Assembly: GCF_013623835.1 (NCBI RefSeq)
Contig: NZ_JABKDE010000011.1
Location: forward strand, 26,370-90,369
Reading direction: 5' to 3'
Source of the DNA: Brevibacterium oceani
Lineage (GTDB): Bacteria > Actinomycetota > Actinomycetes > Actinomycetales > Brevibacteriaceae
DNA: 64,000 bases
Shown: piece after piece, positions 8,514 to 17,810 of the stretch
Layout of the letters: every line of letters begins with the position of its first letter
How positions within the stretch are numbered: position 1 is the first letter of the stretch
Translations under genes and position numbers: made by a program
Notes under the pieces: generated by a model
The model's input: the letters and a program-made list of their open reading frames with translations, nothing else
Told to the model about the DNA's origin: nothing
The model's database searches: none

Positions 8514-9722
8514 GTGAGCCATCCCCAGACCACCGCGAACACCCCCGAGGTGACGCGACCGGAGAACTGTGAGCCTCGCCGCTCAGGGGCAGGCGAGGTG
8601 AGAGCGCTGCGAGCCGGGATCATCGGCTGCGGAGCGATCGCGGCCAATCACGCGAGCGCCTATAGGGATCTCCCCGGCGTCGAGATCATCGGATGCTTCG
8701 ACATCGATGATCAGCGGGCACGCGCCTTCGCCGCCGAGCACGACATCCCGCGAGCGGTGACGACGCTGCCGGCGCTGTTCGACCTCGACCTCGACATCGT
8801 CAGTGTGTGCACACCCCACCCCACCCATGAGGAGGTCGTCGTCACGGCGGCCGATCACGGCGTGCATGTGCTCTGTGAGAAGCCGATCGCCATCGACGTG
8901 GCGTCGGCGGAGAGAATGGTCCGATCCTGCCGGGACGCGGGCGTCACTCTCGGGTGCGTGTTCCAGCGGCGGCTGTGGCCGGCCGCACAGCGCATCCGCA
9001 CCGCCATCGAAGACGGCACACTCGGCGATCCGATCCTCGCTCGCATCGAGGTCCTCCTCCACCGCGATTCCAGTTACTACACGGCCACACCGTGGCGGGG
9101 AAAGTGGGCCAGCGACGGCGGCGGTGTGCTCATGACCCAGGCCATCCACTATGTCGACCTGCTCCAGTGGTACCTCGGCGACGTCGAGTGGGTGATGACT
9201 GCCGCCGACACCTTCACTCACGGCGACATCATCGAAGTCGAGGACACTCTGGCCGCGACGCTGCGTCTGAGCAGCGGAGCCATCGCGCAGTTCACCGCCT
9301 CCACCGCACTCACCCCCGGACTGGGACAGCGGATCGCGATCACCGGATCGACGGGCGCGACCGTGAGCCTCTTCGAGTACCCGGAAGGCGCCGAGGCGAT
9401 CAACGACGTCTGGGCCGTGCCTGCCGACCGCTCGTTCGACTATCCCGAGACGATCCTCGATGACCGCGCCCTCAGCGAGATCAACGGATCCCTCATGCCC
9501 TTCCACGCCGCCCAGATCGCCGACTTCGTCGACTCCGTGCATGCGGGGCGAGCTCCCGTGGTCACTGGGGAGGACGCACTGCGGTCCCTGGGCACAATGA
9601 GTGCCCTCTACCGATCCATGCGCTCGGGCCGACCGGAACGACCCGATGAGTACGCCTCCGTGAACGCTGCGAGAGATGACAGTGCCGACTCCGAGACCCC
9701 CGGAAAGGAGACCGTGCGATGA
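8514..9722 (+). CDS. Gfo/Idh/MocA-family oxidoreductase
   Basis: 402 residues with an N-terminal Rossmann fold (GIIGCGAIAANHA near residues 35-47) and the family EKP motif (CEKPIAIDVASAE), whose lysine is usually catalytic. Family members oxidise or reduce hydroxyl groups of sugars, inositols and related polyols with NAD(P). The GTG at 8514 has GGAGA just upstream; the extra 30-residue leader could instead be untranslated, with a GTG at 8599 as alternative. It overlaps the next gene by 4 bp. Substrate probably a cyclic polyol acid, by context. Confidence 0.87.
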   Translation: MSHPQTTANTPEVTRPENCEPRRSGAGEVRALRAGIIGCGAIAANHASAYRDLPGVEIIGCFDIDDQRARAFAAEHDIPRAVTTLPALFDLDLDIVSVCTPHPTHEEVVVTAADHGVHVLCEKPIAIDVASAERMVRSCRDAGVTLGCVFQRRLWPAAQRIRTAIEDGTLGDPILARIEVLLHRDSSYYTATPWRGKWASDGGGVLMTQAIHYVDLLQWYLGDVEWVMTAADTFTHGDIIEVEDTLAATLRLSSGAIAQFTASTALTPGLGQRIAITGSTGATVSLFEYPEGAEAINDVWAVPADRSFDYPETILDDRALSEINGSLMPFHAAQIADFVDSVHAGRAPVVTGEDALRSLGTMSALYRSMRSGRPERPDEYASVNAARDDSADSETPGKETVR

Positions 9723-10567
9723 CCGATATCGGAATCGCCCACCTCAGCCTGCTCCACCTCGACCCCGACGCCTTGGTCGACGTCGCCGCTCGGGCGGGCT
9801 TCGATTTCGTCGGTATTCGGGTGCGAGGTGCGACAGCGGGGGAGGACCTACCCGATCAGTCGCCCGGTTCGCGGATGTCACGGGAGACCCTCGTCCGGCT
9901 CGATGACACCGGACTGCAGGTCCGCGACATCGAGTTCCTCTCCCTCGACGGCACCACCGGTCGTGAGGAGTGGATGCCGATGCTCGAAGCCGGTGCGGCA
10001 CTCGGTGCCTCAACACTCAACCTCGCCGGGCAGGACCCGGACTTCCCCAGGCTGACGGAGACTCTGGGCGCCCTCGTCGTCGACGCCGCCGCCTACGGCA
10101 TCACTCCCGCCCTCGAACTCATCAGCTACAACGCGGTGAGCACAGTGGCCCAGGCACGTGACATCGCCACCGCGGCCGGAGCGCACGTCATGCTCGACCC
10201 CCTGCACCTGCAGCGGGGTGCCAACACCCCCGCCGAGGTGGCCGACCTCGACGCCTCTCTCATCCCGGTCGTGCAGCTCTGCGACGGCCCACTCGAGCTG
10301 CCTGACCGCATCGACATCACGGGCGAGCTGCCACGCGGAATGACCGCCGAAGGCGAGGTTCGCAAGGTCGAGTCACGGGCGCACCGCCTCGTTCCCGGCG
10401 ACGGTGAGTTTCCCCTGCGAGAGCTCCTCGCTGCCGTACCGGAGGGGGTGCCGCTGAGTCTCGAGGTGCCGAATGCCGGGCTCGTCACTCGGCTCGGCGA
10501 TCTCGCCTATGCCAGGGTGCTCAGGGAATCCGCCGAGGCGCTTCTTACCGGAGTCGACCATGACTGA
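9719..10567 (+). CDS. TIM-barrel protein, sugar phosphate isomerase/epimerase family (possible 3-dehydroshikimate dehydratase)
   Basis: 282 residues of the xylose-isomerase-like AP-endonuclease-2 superfamily. Likely metal ligands are spread as expected: ALELISYN (Glu), HVMLDPLHLQRG (Asp and His) and SLEVPN (Glu near the C terminus). Bacterial 3-dehydroshikimate dehydratases of the AsbF/QsuB type share this fold and size, and the next gene is a quinate/shikimate-type dehydrogenase, so dehydration of 3-dehydroshikimate to protocatechuate is a reasonable but unproven guess. ATGA overlap with the upstream gene and 8-bp overlap with the downstream gene show coupling. Confidence 0.8.
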   Translation: MTDIGIAHLSLLHLDPDALVDVAARAGFDFVGIRVRGATAGEDLPDQSPGSRMSRETLVRLDDTGLQVRDIEFLSLDGTTGREEWMPMLEAGAALGASTLNLAGQDPDFPRLTETLGALVVDAAAYGITPALELISYNAVSTVAQARDIATAAGAHVMLDPLHLQRGANTPAEVADLDASLIPVVQLCDGPLELPDRIDITGELPRGMTAEGEVRKVESRAHRLVPGDGEFPLRELLAAVPEGVPLSLEVPNAGLVTRLGDLAYARVLRESAEALLTGVDHD

Positions 10568-11453
10568 GTCCTCCACGCTGCTCGGACTCATCGGCACCAA
10601 TGTCGCCGGCTCCCTCACCCCGCCGATGCATGAGGCCGAAGCCCTGCGCCACGGCTTCCCACTCGTCTACCGTCCCCTCGACCCGACGCTCATGCGGGGG
10701 TCCGTGACCGGTGCCGACGGGGAGCCGGATTGGCCCGCGCTGGTCACGACGGCCATCGACTGCGGGTACTCCGGATTCAACGTCACCCACCCGGCCAAAC
10801 GTGCCGTCATTCCCGCCGTCGACGAACTCGATGAGGATGCGGGGCTGCTCGGCGCAGTCAATACGATGACGATCTCGCAGGGTCGACTGATCGGGCGCAA
10901 CACCGATCACGGGGGTTTCGCCGAGGCGCTCGCCTCGATCGCCGTCGATCCCACTTACGGCAGCGTCGTCCAGATCGGGGCCGGCGGAGCCGGAGCCGCG
11001 GTGGCCTATGCCCTGCTCAAGGCCGGTGTCCCCGAACTCACGGTCATCGACATCGATCCCGGGAGCGCCGAATCCCTCAAGGCTCGGCTGTCCGCGGCCT
11101 TCGACTCCTCCCGCCTGCGTGTGGGCGCACCGGAGGAGACCGCGAAGGTCATGCGGGAGGCCGTGGGCTTGGTCAACGCGACTCCGATCGGGATGACCGG
11201 GGTCTCCGATGCGAGCCCGATCGCTCTCGAACTCCTGCGCCCGGACCTGTGGGTCGGCGATGTCATCTACCGCCCGCAGAAGACCACGCTCATCCAAGCC
11301 GCCGAGGCGCGGGGCTGCCGGGCCTTCGGCGGGGCACGAATGGCGGTTGGTCAGGCCGCAGCGTCCTTCGAGCTGTTCACCGGCCGGAGAGCCGATCCGG
11401 AGCAGATGCTCAAGACGTTCGACCGACTTCAGGAGCACGCGGCGGTCGAGTGA
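10560..11453 (+). CDS. Shikimate/quinate dehydrogenase (AroE/QsuD-like)
   Basis: 297 residues. Substrate-binding residues GSLT (S18, T20), catalytic K80 (NVTHPAKRA) and D116 (GRNTDHGGF) are all present, and the NAD(P) loop is GAGGAGAAVAYAL. Having Thr rather than Ser at position 20 resembles quinate/shikimate dehydrogenases of the Corynebacterium type rather than strictly biosynthetic AroE. The ATG at 10560 overlaps the preceding stop by 8 bp; the frame is open further upstream but inside the preceding gene. Placement in a catabolic operon with a transporter supports oxidation of quinate/shikimate to the 3-dehydro compound. Confidence 0.87.
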   Translation: MTESSTLLGLIGTNVAGSLTPPMHEAEALRHGFPLVYRPLDPTLMRGSVTGADGEPDWPALVTTAIDCGYSGFNVTHPAKRAVIPAVDELDEDAGLLGAVNTMTISQGRLIGRNTDHGGFAEALASIAVDPTYGSVVQIGAGGAGAAVAYALLKAGVPELTVIDIDPGSAESLKARLSAAFDSSRLRVGAPEETAKVMREAVGLVNATPIGMTGVSDASPIALELLRPDLWVGDVIYRPQKTTLIQAAEARGCRAFGGARMAVGQAAASFELFTGRRADPEQMLKTFDRLQEHAAVE

Positions 11454-11503
11454 GAGCGGAGCCTGGCCGCGGTTGGGAAGCGGTCCTCGTTAGGATGATT
11501 GGT

Positions 11504-12403
11504 ATGGCGAACGGGGAGCAGGCGACGGGAAAGTCACGGATCAGCGATACCGCACTCATCTTCGAAGGCGGGGGGATGCGCGCCTCGCTGACAAGTGCGA
11601 TGGTCGTGACCCTGCTGCAGGCCGGACTGAATTTCGACTGGGTCGCCGGCATCAGCGCCGGGGCCTCGAACATGGTGAATTACCTCTCCGGTGATGCCCG
11701 CAGGGCACGTCGGTCCTTCGTCGAATTCGCCGCCGACGAGCAGTTCGGCGGACTGCGCTCCTTCGCCCGCGGACAGGGCATGTTCAATGCCGAGTACATC
11801 TACCAGCAGGCGGGCGGCCCCGAGGAGGCGCTGCCGTTCGACTGGGAGTCGTTCCGATCGAGCACCGGAGACATGCGCATCATCGCCTTCGACGCCCAGT
11901 CCGGAGACGAGGTCGTGTGGTCGAAGAAGGACACACCGCACATCGATGACCTCATGGTCCGAGTCCGTGCGTCGTCGACGATGCCGGGCCTCATGCCGCC
12001 GGTGCACCTCGACGGGCACGTCTACGTCGACGGCGCGATGGGGGAGGACGGGGGAATCGCTCTCAGCCAGGCTCAGCGAGAGGGGTTCGAGAAGTTCGTC
12101 ATCGTGCTCACCCAAGAACGGTCGTATACGAAGCTGCCCCAACGGTTCCCCACGATCTACCGCAGCATCTTCCGCCGATACCCGGCTCTCGGGGAGGCGC
12201 TGCTGACGCGGTGGAAACGCTACAACGAGACTCGAGAACGGATCTTCGCCCTCGAATCCGAGGGCAAGGCACACGTCTTCGCCCCGGAACTCATGCCGGT
12301 CGACAACGGCACCCGCAGCCTCTCCCGCCTGGCCGCCGCCCACCGCATGGGACTGTCGCAATCGCGCCGGGAGCTGCCGGCGATCCGGGAGTTCGTCGGG
12401 TAG
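11504..12403 (+). CDS. Patatin-like phospholipase family protein
   Basis: 299 residues. The oxyanion loop EGGGMR (residues 21-26), the nucleophile elbow GISAG (S51) and the DGAMG motif carrying the catalytic Asp form the patatin dyad, so this is a predicted acyl hydrolase. It resembles the compact YjjU-type patatins, without signal peptide. ATG 11504 is preceded by AGGA at 8 nt. It stands alone after the AroE-like gene and probably has its own promoter. Lipid substrate unknown. Confidence 0.87.
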   Translation: MANGEQATGKSRISDTALIFEGGGMRASLTSAMVVTLLQAGLNFDWVAGISAGASNMVNYLSGDARRARRSFVEFAADEQFGGLRSFARGQGMFNAEYIYQQAGGPEEALPFDWESFRSSTGDMRIIAFDAQSGDEVVWSKKDTPHIDDLMVRVRASSTMPGLMPPVHLDGHVYVDGAMGEDGGIALSQAQREGFEKFVIVLTQERSYTKLPQRFPTIYRSIFRRYPALGEALLTRWKRYNETRERIFALESEGKAHVFAPELMPVDNGTRSLSRLAAAHRMGLSQSRRELPAIREFVG

Positions 12404-12457
12404 GAGATGTCATCTGAGCTCAGGCGATGCAGGGCCGGCGGGTGCACGATCGGGCCT

Positions 12458-13189
12458 CTAGCCTCCAAGCAAGGGGAGCAAAATGAACAGCCCGATGCTC
12501 GAGAGCAGGTCGAAGACGATATGCAGCGCCACCCCTGGCCAGATAGAGCCGGTTCGTCGGCGCAGTTCACCGGCAGGCAGGCCGACGAGAACAGCCGAGA
12601 CCATCAGAATCGGCTCGCCGTGCAGAAGCGCGAAGACGACTGTGCTGCCAAGGACTCCGACGATACTGCCATAACGGAGGAGCACGGTGGTGATGACGCC
12701 ACGGAAGAACATCTCCTCCGCGATCGGTGTCAAGATCCCCAGGAACAGGAACGAGGCCGCCACAGCGACAATGCCGCCTTGGGCGGCAGATGACCAGCTG
12801 TCCTGCGTGCTCGCAGTCTCGCCGAACAGTGCCGTGAATGCCATCGTCGCGGGAATCTTGAGCACCGTGGCAAGCACGCCGCCGGCGGCTGCGATCATGA
12901 TCCATCTCCGGGTTGTCTTCACGAATCCGAAGGGTGCACCGCGGCGCAGTCTCAGGGCGAATGCGGCCGCGAAGCCGCCTCCGGCCACGATGGCCGAGAG
13001 CGCGGTCATGAAGATCCCGAGAGCCACGGGGGACAGGCCGGCGGTGAAGGCGATACGAGCCAGTCCGAGCTCAAGTGCCAGGAGCACAGCGAGGCCGATG
13101 CCGAACTCGGGCCAGCCCGGCTGACTACCGGTCCGGCCCGGCTGATTGCCATGTGCACCGACTGGTGCGTGTCGGCTGCGAGCAGTCAA
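12458..13189 (-). CDS. CPBP-family intramembrane metalloprotease (CAAX/Abi)
   Basis: 243 residues, several hydrophobic helices. The diagnostic EExxxR motif is visible as E158-E159...R163 and the zinc-binding His as H190 in FALLHG. Eukaryotic relatives process CAAX proteins; bacterial ones act in peptide processing, bacteriocin self-immunity or regulated proteolysis. Last gene of a three-gene operon with a MerR regulator (4-bp overlap) and a small membrane protein, which suggests an inducible membrane-stress or drug response (inference). Confidence 0.85.
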   Translation of the reverse strand: MTARSRHAPVGAHGNQPGRTGSQPGWPEFGIGLAVLLALELGLARIAFTAGLSPVALGIFMTALSAIVAGGGFAAAFALRLRRGAPFGFVKTTRRWIMIAAAGGVLATVLKIPATMAFTALFGETASTQDSWSSAAQGGIVAVAASFLFLGILTPIAEEMFFRGVITTVLLRYGSIVGVLGSTVVFALLHGEPILMVSAVLVGLPAGELRRRTGSIWPGVALHIVFDLLSSIGLFILLPLLGG

Positions 13190-13935
13190 GTCTCGGACTC
13201 CGATTCTTCGGTTTCGCCCTCGGTCTCGCCCTCGAGAAGCGTCGCCACCCGGGTCAGCACGTCCATCTGGGCTGGGTTGTAGATGCCCCTGAGCGCGATG
13301 CCGATGTCACGAGATGATCCTGGGCCGGAGAAACGAGTTCTATCGCGGTTTCGCGCTGCGGCACGCGCGGCGGGGAGCATCCGGTTCGCAAGCTCGGCAC
13401 GGTAGTCCTCTCCGGCATTCTCGGAGAGAGCCTCGAACTCATCGTCGGCTGCCGAGTCGCTGGACTCCGCCAGCCACCGCCGCAACCCTGCACGCTTCTC
13501 TTCCGGCAGCATCGTGTCCAAGACGGCCAGTGCTGCTTCGTCGCGGTCAGTCATTCGCGCACCGATGTCAGCGGGGTCGAACCCCGGTGGAAGACCGCCG
13601 TGGATCTCCCCGCTCAGGACCCCGCGCAGATTCCGCAGGACGTCCTGGAGTTCTCCGATTCGTGCAGAGATGTCGTTTTTCAATGACTCGAAGACATCGT
13701 CGACATCGATGTCGTGAGAGTCGAGGGCACGGATCTGCTCCAGGGTGAGTCCGAGGCTGGTCAGGCGTCTCACCCGCAGGAGTCTGATCAGGTGGGAGAC
13801 ATCGTAGGACTTGTATCCGTTGGCCAGGCGTCGCGGCCTCTCCAGGATCCCGACCTCGTGGTAGTAGCGGACCGCGCGGGCACTGACACCGGCGAGTCTG
13901 GCCACTTCAGCGGTGCTCCATCCAGACGTGTTCAC
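13186..13935 (-). CDS. MerR-family transcriptional regulator
   Basis: 249 residues. N-terminal winged helix: STAEVARLAGVSARAVRYYH and GILERPRRLANGYKSYD, followed by the dimerisation helix typical of MerR proteins; the long C-terminal part (from about residue 110) is not a recognised effector domain and ends in a Glu/Ser-rich tail. No conserved Cys cluster for metals is seen. It overlaps both neighbours by 4 bp. A 23-bp perfect dyad inside a 19-bp promoter spacer just upstream of the operon is its likely binding site. Confidence 0.88.
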   Translation of the reverse strand: MNTSGWSTAEVARLAGVSARAVRYYHEVGILERPRRLANGYKSYDVSHLIRLLRVRRLTSLGLTLEQIRALDSHDIDVDDVFESLKNDISARIGELQDVLRNLRGVLSGEIHGGLPPGFDPADIGARMTDRDEAALAVLDTMLPEEKRAGLRRWLAESSDSAADDEFEALSENAGEDYRAELANRMLPAARAAARNRDRTRFSGPGSSRDIGIALRGIYNPAQMDVLTRVATLLEGETEGETEESESET

Positions 13936-14456
13936 GATTGCGCGGCTCCTTTCGCCGAGGTTTCGCTCAGGGGCACTGCCCGCTCGATCTGCGGACGGAC
14001 GATGAGCGCCGTCGTCGCCCGTGCAATCGCGACCAGAAGAAGAGTGACGCCGACTGAGGTGACGAATTCGGCGTGCATGGTCAAGGCGACTGGTCGCAGC
14101 ATCAGACGGACGGCAACGAACACGACCCAGAGCGCTGCGCCCAGCCAGCCGGTGCGGATCACTATATTGCGACCGCGCCGATCGTGGGCAGAGGCGACGG
14201 AAGTCGACGTGAGCTTACCCATTCCGAGTCCGATGAGCACACACACCACCACTTCGATTGCCAGCAGGAGGGCATCGATCGCGCGGAACCCTACGGCGGT
14301 CGCCGGCAGCATCGTCAACCCCACCACAGTCAGGATAAGCGGTGCTTTCCAGATCGAGCGTGCGTCTGTGTACTGTCCTCTGACCTGTCGCCAGGCGATG
14401 ACACCGACAAGGGCCAGTATCAGGCACGCTTCGACGGCGAAGATGACAATATTCAT
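13932..14456 (-). CDS. Small multi-pass membrane protein, unknown function
   Basis: 174 residues with four to five predicted transmembrane segments (for example residues 3-21, 39-57 and 62-81) separated by short basic loops; no recognised family motif. It is the first gene of the operon with the MerR regulator and the CPBP protease, overlapping the regulator gene by 4 bp. A role as sensor partner, transporter or protease substrate is possible, but nothing in the sequence decides this. Confidence 0.7.
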   Translation of the reverse strand: MNIVIFAVEACLILALVGVIAWRQVRGQYTDARSIWKAPLILTVVGLTMLPATAVGFRAIDALLLAIEVVVCVLIGLGMGKLTSTSVASAHDRRGRNIVIRTGWLGAALWVVFVAVRLMLRPVALTMHAEFVTSVGVTLLLVAIARATTALIVRPQIERAVPLSETSAKGAAQS

Positions 14457-14492
14457 CAGGTCTCCCGAGGTTCTGTGGTGGCTGGAGATCTC

Positions 14493-14523
14493 ATTGAAGA
14501 CTATGACGCCGCGTCATAGTCAA
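14493..14523 (-). promoter_or_regulatory. MerR-type promoter/operator with 19-bp spacer
   Basis: On the minus strand a -35 TTGACT (14518-14523) and a -10 TTCAAT (14493-14498) are separated by exactly 19 bp. A 23-bp perfect inverted repeat (14499-14521, arms GACTATGACGC and GCGTCATAGTC around one base) fills the spacer. Long spacers with a central dyad are the hallmark of MerR-activated promoters. It drives the operon at 12458-14456. Confidence 0.7.
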
Positions 14524-14751
14524 GAGCCCCTCATGCGAAACCGCGCGATCGCTGTGTTCGTGCCCGATGTACGAGTGGCCGCGCTGCCGCCGATCCGGGA
14601 TCGTGCCGTCGGAGACAAAGACTGATTGCTGTTCGCGGAGGCGGAGGATGAGCCAGATTGATCGAACAGTGTTCCCAGGCCACCTTTCCAATGATGAAGA
14701 AGTGCCACGAAGCCAGAGTTGTCGCTGATCTTCGCTGATAACATCTGTTGT

Positions 14752-17148
14752 ATGGGTGAGAAGCTTGGTCCTGGCAGAGACCCCGACATCGACGTCATCC
14801 GTTCAGCCGATGCTTCCGCATCCGACCTGCGGAGGATCGCGGGAACCCGACCGGACCTGCTTTCTGGGATCGCCGCCCATCCGAACACAGATCCGGAGCT
14901 GCTGGCCTGGCTCGCCGCGAACCAGGATCCAGGCATTCAGAAGGCGCTCGCGCGGCGTGGATGGACCTCAGGCTGGCAACAGAGCACGGCACAGTATTAC
15001 GATTACGCCCACCAGCAGGCAGCAGACGGACCCGCAGGGTCCTTACCCCCACAACCGAATCGGAACTACAACAAACGGAACTGGATGCTCGGAATCGGTG
15101 CTGGGCTCGTCCTCGTCCTCGCGGTGACCGGCGGATTCTTCGGAGCCCGTTTCCTCTCCGGCTCCAACTATGACAAAGCACCCAGCCAGAAGGCGGCCGT
15201 CGACCTCGCCGACGTCGGCCGCAACGCTCAGCTGACTCAGCTGCAGGCAGGCGATGACACCGACGATGACCAGCAGCTCGTCCGCGTCGTCGGCCCCCGA
15301 ACGTCGGTGATCATGGCTCTCCACGAGGAGACCCTGCAGCCGACATGGATGGCCCCGGTCCCGCACGCCGACGTGACGGAACCAGAACCAGCCGACCTCG
15401 TCGACGAGGACCCCGAGGCGGCCGCGGAGGATTCCGGCGACGAGGATTCGAAGGATTCCGGCCCGAAGCTCGACGGCACACCCGTCGACTGCACGTGGAC
15501 TGCTGACTCCGCGGTCTGCGGCGACCGCACGATCAGATTGAAAGACGGCGAAGTCACCCTCAAGCCGGGCGAGGACTCGAACGGCTCGAAGGCGGACGGA
15601 TCATCCGACGATACGGACAATGACGATTCAGCCACCACCGAGGTGAGCGACCCGGCCACCGAGGCGGTGCCGGTCACCGTCAATGACGACGGCAAACTCA
15701 GCTCGCTGTCCGGCAGCACCTACCCCGACGTGAGCGTCGACCCCAAGGCGACCGTGCGAATGGTCGGTGCCGGTGACGACGGTCCCTGGGTGGTCTCGGA
15801 CGGCAAGGCGGTCATCGCCGTCGATGCCGATTCCGTGCTGTGGAAGTCCGAACTCGATGAGAAGGCGGCGACGGCGACCGGCCTCGGTGAGCCTCGGCTG
15901 CGACCGAATTGGACGATCGAGGACGATGTGCTCGTCATCGCCGACGATGCAGGTGTCCACGGTATGGCCGGCGATTCGGGACAGGAGCTGTGGCGGGTCG
16001 ATGCCGAACTCGACAGCTTCACCGTCTCGGGGACGCATCTGATGATCATGTCGGACGGTGTCCTCGAGGTCTTCGACTTCGCCGATTCCAGCGACGTCGA
16101 CACCGTCAAGGCCGATCCCGGCTACAACCTCGGCGACGGCGGCGCGATCGCGCAGTTCCCGGGCGCAGATGCGTTCAAGAATGCGAAGCTGTCGACACCG
16201 CCGGGATGCGTGGAATTTGGGCTGGCCTACGAGGACTACTACCTCGGTGACGGCCCGCTGGACCCGAAGCCCGAGCACGAGGTGGACTTCTCCGACGGTG
16301 AGGCCAGTGCCGACGACGGACACTACTCCGGTATCGCTATGGAGGAGTTCACGACGACTCGGATGGGCACGAAGGCCGTGACTGCCGTCGAAATCAGCTG
16401 CAATGGCGGGGGCACCAACATCTACCCGTCGATCGGGCTCTACGATGAGGACCTCAAGTTGCTCGACTCAATCGAGCTCTGGGATGACGTCGAAGATCGT
16501 GGCAATTCGGCAGACATCTCCGGATACGCTCCCAAGCCCTACTTCAACTCGATCAGCCCGATGGGGCAGTATCTGGAGCTCAACGTCGGTGGAATCGGCG
16601 TCTACGGTGATGACGGATGCACCGCGTGCGAGAAGTCCGCGAATGCCGATGTCCTCTACCGCTGGGACGGGAAGTCCTTCGCTCACCAGGACACCGTCTA
16701 CCACGTGCCCTCCGGTGACGTTCGTACGTCGGCTGTGGCCGAGGTGCAGAAATTCGCCGAGGCGGTCGCCGCCGGCAACGACGACGAGGCGAGCAAATCG
16801 GCGACCCCCGAAATGATGTCCTCGCTCGATGACATCCTCGGCGACGGTCAGACCTCGAACCCGCCGACGGTCCGATCCGAACAGTTCCCCAAAGGCGTGA
16901 AAGTCGAGACCTGCGAGCTCATCCAGCCCTACGAGGATGGTGACTACGGAGGCGGGGAGTACTACTTCGGCAACGGCAAGACCATGCAGTATCTGTCCGC
17001 ACGGAACGAGATCCGGGCCGGAGATACTGTCTGCGGGGTGACGACTCCGGATGCCGGCAGCGGCGATGAGTACTACCTCTACCTTCTGCTGCGGGGAACC
17101 CCGGATGGCAGCGTCAAAGTCTACGAGGCCGGCCGGCAGTTCAGCTGA
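14752..17148 (+). CDS. Single-pass membrane protein with leucine-rich-variant head and large extracytoplasmic domain
   Basis: 798 residues. Residues 10-70 form a leucine-rich-repeat-variant (LRV) type helical head (DLLSGIAAHPNTDPELLAWLA pattern), then a Gln/Tyr-rich linker and one transmembrane helix at about 111-134. The remaining 660 residues should lie outside: a very acidic Asp/Glu/Ser linker (about 215-310) and repeated WKSEL / LWRVDAEL beta-propeller-like elements, with a few Cys pairs near the C-terminal third. ATG 14752 is preferred to the upstream frame opening because the LRV domain starts there. It is divergent from the MerR operon. Function unknown; a cytoplasm-to-envelope sensor or scaffold is plausible. 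Confidence 0.75.
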   Translation: MGEKLGPGRDPDIDVIRSADASASDLRRIAGTRPDLLSGIAAHPNTDPELLAWLAANQDPGIQKALARRGWTSGWQQSTAQYYDYAHQQAADGPAGSLPPQPNRNYNKRNWMLGIGAGLVLVLAVTGGFFGARFLSGSNYDKAPSQKAAVDLADVGRNAQLTQLQAGDDTDDDQQLVRVVGPRTSVIMALHEETLQPTWMAPVPHADVTEPEPADLVDEDPEAAAEDSGDEDSKDSGPKLDGTPVDCTWTADSAVCGDRTIRLKDGEVTLKPGEDSNGSKADGSSDDTDNDDSATTEVSDPATEAVPVTVNDDGKLSSLSGSTYPDVSVDPKATVRMVGAGDDGPWVVSDGKAVIAVDADSVLWKSELDEKAATATGLGEPRLRPNWTIEDDVLVIADDAGVHGMAGDSGQELWRVDAELDSFTVSGTHLMIMSDGVLEVFDFADSSDVDTVKADPGYNLGDGGAIAQFPGADAFKNAKLSTPPGCVEFGLAYEDYYLGDGPLDPKPEHEVDFSDGEASADDGHYSGIAMEEFTTTRMGTKAVTAVEISCNGGGTNIYPSIGLYDEDLKLLDSIELWDDVEDRGNSADISGYAPKPYFNSISPMGQYLELNVGGIGVYGDDGCTACEKSANADVLYRWDGKSFAHQDTVYHVPSGDVRTSAVAEVQKFAEAVAAGNDDEASKSATPEMMSSLDDILGDGQTSNPPTVRSEQFPKGVKVETCELIQPYEDGDYGGGEYYFGNGKTMQYLSARNEIRAGDTVCGVTTPDAGSGDEYYLYLLLRGTPDGSVKVYEAGRQFS

Positions 17149-17810
17149 TGCATTCGATGAGAAATATCTTCCACTGCCGGAGCGCATCGTCGACACGAGG
17201 ATTGACGTCTATTGCCCCGAGGACTGGGCCGGGCGCCTACCGAGGAGACCTCTATATTAGCGTCGACACCTCAGGGAACTTTGCTCGCTGAAATTCTTGA
17301 GAACATCGGGAACTCCTTCAGCTACGACTCGGTTGCCCAAAGTGCGGCCATCCAGCACACACTGGAGCGATCCCGATACACGCTTCCCAACGAGTCTCGC
17401 ACTTGATCGTCCCTAATTGGCCGGTACTGATTGGATCTATTCGGGCTTGTTGGAAGCCCTGAAACTTGAGAAACGAACAGACCCTTGCTCTTGAGCCGGG
17501 GACTTCAGGTCTCACTCCGTTGCGCAAAATGTTCGAAACTTCTCTCGCTGCGCCCGTAGCCCGTTACAGGAGCCTCGTTGTCTCCTTCGCACCCTTCCCG
17601 AGGGTGGCCTCCGATCAGTGAGCGGCGTGCTTTGACGACGGTTTGTCAATCGAGTGCTGTTTCGCCTGAGGATCGCGGGCCCGTCACTGGAGCTCTCAGA
17701 TTGTCGATTGTGAAGAAGGTAGGCAACGACGACACCGATGAAGTTCAGTCTGATTCTTGCAGACATGAAAGCAAGTCTCTTGCTGGGACAAAGGTGACCC
17801 AAAAAAGCTA
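17149..17810. other. Long intergenic region without a convincing gene
   Basis: About 660 bp between the LRV membrane protein and the ABC operon promoter. Only short open frames occur, none with a recognised motif or ribosome-binding site. The base composition falls here toward the lower GC of the following operon, so it may hold a degenerate insertion junction. No tRNA, repeat pair or clear terminator was found by eye. Confidence 0.5.
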
